NCBI GenBank assembly: GCA_949288735.1
Contig: CASELE010000001.1
Location: forward strand, 1 to 64,000
DNA length: 64,000 bases
Source: an uncultured Alistipes sp.
GTDB taxonomy: Bacteria; Bacteroidota; Bacteroidia; Bacteroidales; Rikenellaceae
Direction of reading: 5' to 3'
The translations under genes and the position numbers were made by a program. Each line of letters begins with the position of its first letter. Position 1 is the stretch's first letter. Positions 62,740-64,000 of this stretch are shown one piece after another. Below the pieces are notes generated by a model. It made no database searches, was not told where the DNA came from, and was given only the letters and a program-made list of their open reading frames with translations.

Positions 62740-63285
62740 ATGAAAGAGACTTTGATTATCGCAGGATTCGGAGGACAGGGTGTCCTTTCGATGGGTAAGA
62801 TCCTCGCCTATTCGGGCGTGATGCAGGATTACGAGGTTACTTGGATGCCCTCCTACGGTCCCGAGATGCGTGGCGGTACGGCCAACGTGACGGTCATTCT
62901 CTCCGACAAGAGAATCTCGTCGCCCATCGCCCACGAATTCGACACGGCCATCATCCTGAACCAGCAGTCGATGGAGAAGTTCGAGCCGATGGTGAAGCCC
63001 GGTGGCGTGCTGATCTACGATACGAATGGCATTACGCACCATCCGACCCGTACGGACATTTCTATCTACACGATCGACGCGACGGCGGAGTGCGCCCGCA
63101 TGGGTCAGGCCAAGCTCTTCAACACGATGATCCTGGGCGGATACCTGAAGGTGCGTCCCGTAGTCGAGATGGAGAACGTGATGGTCGGTCTGAAGAAGTC
63201 GCTGCCGGAGCGTGCCTGGAAGATGCTTCCCCAGAACGAGGAGGCCATCAAGCACGGTGGCGAGATCATCAAGAAGATCCGCTAA
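62740..63285 (+). CDS. 2-oxoacid:ferredoxin oxidoreductase gamma subunit
   Basis: Gamma-type subunit of 181 residues, last in the operon. It begins MKETLIIAGFGGQGVLSMGK, then SYGPEMRGGTANVTVILSD, both family hallmarks, and probably contributes to CoA binding. The start is 15 bases after the beta stop. A long perfect terminator follows after about 60 bases. Confidence 0.94.
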   Translation: MKETLIIAGFGGQGVLSMGKILAYSGVMQDYEVTWMPSYGPEMRGGTANVTVILSDKRISSPIAHEFDTAIILNQQSMEKFEPMVKPGGVLIYDTNGITHHPTRTDISIYTIDATAECARMGQAKLFNTMILGGYLKVRPVVEMENVMVGLKKSLPERAWKMLPQNEEAIKHGGEIIKKIR

Positions 63286-63345
63286 TTACGTTCCGATTCC
63301 GTAAATGTATTGAATTCCCTTCCGGAACATATTACGGAGAATCGC

Positions 63346-63396
63346 TTAAAAGAGGAGAGGAGGTCGCCGTATAGGCGATCTCCTCTCCTCTTTTAA
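63346..63396. terminator. Bidirectional terminator between the oxidoreductase operon and fmt
   Basis: Two 23-base arms (63346-63368 and 63374-63396) pair with one G-T position around a 5-base loop. They begin with TTAAAA and end TTTTAA, giving a T run on both strands between convergent genes. Confidence 0.9.
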
Positions 63397-63524
63397 TGGG
63401 TTCCGGATATTAAGGGGACAGGACCTACCCTCTTTCGTGCTCCGGGATTATATTTATTCCCGGTTGCGCATCCCTTCCGGGGGACGGGTCTCATGATCCG
63501 CCGTTTCCGCCGGAACGGGACCTT

Positions 63525-64000
63525 TCATTCTTTGCGCATCGCGGTTTCTGCCGTCATTGACCAATCGCAGATATCACGCAAGCCGAGCAGCAGCTCGTGT
63601 ACGGGCATTCGCCGTTTGCCGGCAAGTTGCAGTTCGCCGATGCGGACATGACCGTCGGCGCAGACGACGCGCAGTTCGGTGCGGCCGTCGCTTTCGATCG
63701 TGCCGCAGGCTGCCGTACGCGGGGCGTCTGGTTCGAAGCGGGCCGAGAAGATCTTGGCCGACCCCTGTTCCGACCCCAGCCGGTACATCGGACTCCAGGC
63801 CGCCGGATATGGTGCCAGTCCGCGGATGAAGTCGACGATACGCTGTCCGGGCAGCCTCCAGTCGATGCGGCAGTCGTCACGGAATATTTTCGGTGCAGGG
63901 CGCAGTCCCCGCTCGTCGGCATCCTCCTGTACGATCGGGACGACGGTGCCGTCGGCGAGCCGGTCGACCGTCTCGGTTACCAGCCCTGCTCCGTCGGCCA
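63525..64000 (-). CDS. fmt: Methionyl-tRNA formyltransferase, 3' part (cut by window edge)
   Basis: Formylates initiator Met-tRNA using 10-formyl-THF. About 158 C-terminal residues are present and the reading frame runs open to the window edge. The visible part covers the end of the transferase domain (LRPAPKIFRDDCRIDW), the conserved FIRGLAPYPAAWSPMYRLG and the C-terminal beta-barrel tRNA-binding domain (GELQLAGKRRMPVHELLLG). An internal Met exists (63788) but is not the start. The 5' end and promoter are outside the window. Confidence 0.93.
   Translation of the reverse strand, partial: ADGAGLVTETVDRLADGTVVPIVQEDADERGLRPAPKIFRDDCRIDWRLPGQRIVDFIRGLAPYPAAWSPMYRLGSEQGSAKIFSARFEPDAPRTAACGTIESDGRTELRVVCADGHVRIGELQLAGKRRMPVHELLLGLRDICDWSMTAETAMRKE

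Noticed and set aside
60613..63255. Minus-strand open frame of about 880 codons opposite the oxidoreductase operon
   Set aside because: Shadow of four clearly conserved genes; no family motif and no promoter or start context.
4391..63285. Every TTTG-containing sequence as a promoter
   Set aside because: TAnnTTTG also occurs by chance in GC-rich coding sequence; only copies in intergenic position at a reasonable distance from a supported start were kept.
1..64000. CRISPR arrays, tRNA/rRNA genes, insertion sequences, prophage or integrase
   Set aside because: No regularly spaced repeats, cloverleaf-type sequence, transposase or integrase frame was seen. A tRNAscan or IS search would confirm.

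Overview
The window looks like a chromosomal segment of a GC-rich Bacteroidales bacterium, most likely Alistipes or a close relative in Rikenellaceae. The basis is threefold: most transcription units carry the Bacteroidetes-type -7 element TAnnTTTG; the family content is typical of the phylum (DUF5606, DUF5689 lipoproteins, DUF3109, a serC-serA-DUF1015 operon, VOR-type 2-oxoacid:ferredoxin oxidoreductase, oversized LepB); and the coding DNA is GC-rich. The genus is inferred. There is no rRNA, tRNA, insertion sequence, prophage or CRISPR array that I can see.

Layout, left half. argS (-) is divergent from a CNNM/CBS protein plus a tRNA-dihydrouridine synthase. rho follows with a secreted S1/P1-type nuclease coupled to its stop codon. 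Next is the least ordinary block, 7292-13812: an outer-membrane porin, an imelysin (M75) lipoprotein, a di-haem DUF1111-type lipoprotein and a fused CcsBA cytochrome c synthase, which together read as an envelope iron/haem module with its own haem-attachment machinery. Its upstream region holds an inverted repeat and an 11-bp direct repeat that could be operators. A complete RND tripartite efflux operon (adaptor, pump, outer-membrane factor) follows, then DUF5606 and a MscS channel (-), serB with two overlapping DUF5689 lipoprotein genes (+), obgE and dnaA (-), and a phosphohexomutase (+).

Middle. 29220-36568 is a seven-gene surface-glycan cluster: Wzx-like flippase, divergent glycosyltransferase, EpsG/Wzy-like polymerase, then GT2, GT32, GT2 and GT4 enzymes, many overlapping. 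It has a long structured leader, and two of its junctions use the same 14-bp stop/start overlap. A long minus-strand run follows: dapB, lepB, an IMPACT-family gene, uvrA, an M16 peptidase, a DJ-1/PfpI protein, an O-methyltransferase and a MazG-like enzyme.

Right half. aspA, truA and a small membrane protein (+); a secreted C69 dipeptidase with lpdA (-) divergent from a YggS-type PLP protein (+) through face-to-face -7 elements; the operon yicC-gmk-nadD-ddl-DUF3109-M23 peptidase (-), in which nadD has a TPR-like tail; serC-serA-DUF1015 (+), in which SerA has Lys where the catalytic His is expected; a four-gene ferredoxin-dependent 2-oxoacid oxidoreductase operon (+); and the 3' part of fmt (-), cut by the window edge.

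Most genes are housekeeping. The parts most worth a second look are the imelysin/di-haem/CcsBA module with its upstream repeats, the long disordered insert in Rho, the type III-like SerA, the NadD-TPR fusion, and the organisation of the glycan cluster.
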